Shown: positions 63,911-64,000 of the stretch, piece by piece
How positions within the stretch are numbered: position 1 is the stretch's first letter
Layout of the letters: the number at the start of each line of letters is the position of its first letter
Source of the DNA: an uncultured Gardnerella sp.
GTDB taxonomy: Bacteria > Actinomycetota > Actinomycetes > Actinomycetales > Bifidobacteriaceae
Assembly: GCA_947088155.1 (NCBI GenBank)
Contig: CAMUFL010000006.1
Coordinates: forward strand, 26,485-90,484
DNA: 64,000 nucleotides
Reading direction: 5' to 3'
Position numbers and translations under genes: made by a program
Notes under the pieces: model-generated
Databases searched by the model: none
What the model saw: only the letters and a program-made list of their open reading frames with translations
Told to the model about the DNA's origin: nothing

Positions 63911-64000
63911 GCGCGACGACATGCTTGAGCGCAGCATTGCGCGCGCGAAAGCAACTCGGAGCGCCGAGCTTGCTCAGGGTTGAAAGCACAGTGTGCTTTC
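63911..64000. repeat. Palindromic repeat copy E, cut by the window edge
   Basis: Ninety bases identical to 63726-63815; the copy continues beyond the window. Confidence 0.9.

Overview
The window looks like a chromosome segment from a low-GC member of the Bifidobacteriaceae, most probably Gardnerella. This rests on gene content and order (prfB-ftsE-ftsX-CHAP hydrolase-smpB; rpmE-prfA-prmC-tsaC-tagO-like), AT-rich codon use in actinobacterial-type proteins, a tmRNA tag reading AKSNRTEFALAA, and a very large cell-wall protein with an LAKTG sorting signal. The genus call is recognition, not a database match.

Layout. 1-0.9 kb: end of purK and a Fur/Zur-type regulator. 0.9-1.6 kb: gene-free stretch with two large inverted repeats and tRNA-Arg(UCU). 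1.65-4.9 kb: an anion permease and an acetolactate synthase-type ThDP enzyme, closed by a strong bidirectional terminator. 4.95-11 kb (minus): luxS, a GNAT acetyltransferase, alr, dgt and dnaG. 11.1-16.9 kb (minus): an oligopeptide-type ABC importer whose binding-protein gene is separated from its permease genes by a cluster of palindromic repeats. 17.3-18.9 kb: pdxS-pdxT (vitamin B6). 19-26.4 kb (minus): coaX, a sugar-binding lipoprotein, glmS and an amino-acid ABC importer. 26.7-33.2 kb (minus): map, prfB, ftsE, ftsX, a CHAP peptidoglycan hydrolase and smpB. 33.3-39.3 kb: M13 peptidase, membrane-anchored CAP-domain protein, SSB paralogue, zinc-ribbon membrane protein. 39.4-50.4 kb (minus): proS, a PIF1-like helicase, orn, a small antitoxin-like protein behind an 18-bp palindrome, guaB, a WecA/TagO-like transferase, tsaC, prmC, prfA and rpmE. 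50.5-60 kb (minus): one 3,144-residue surface protein. 60.3-64 kb: tmRNA, miaA, a small (p)ppGpp synthetase, a BAX-inhibitor-family membrane protein and two tandem copies of a palindromic repeat at the window edge.

Most of the window is ordinary housekeeping. The accessory interest lies in four places. (1) The giant surface protein has a T8G10 homopolymer upstream, placed so that its length would set the -35/-10 spacing of a possible promoter; this suggests phase variation. (2) A family of dispersed composite palindromes ending in a TCGTCGCGC-like motif occurs at about 15.0, 18.9, 41.5, 60.2, 63.7 and 63.9 kb, with weaker fragments near 1.4 kb. (3) Short in-frame DNA tandem repeats sit in disordered parts of conserved proteins (FtsE tail, ABC-ATPase linker, PrmC tail). 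(4) A small autoregulated-looking antitoxin-like gene has no visible toxin. I saw no CRISPR array, prophage, insertion-sequence transposase or rRNA gene.
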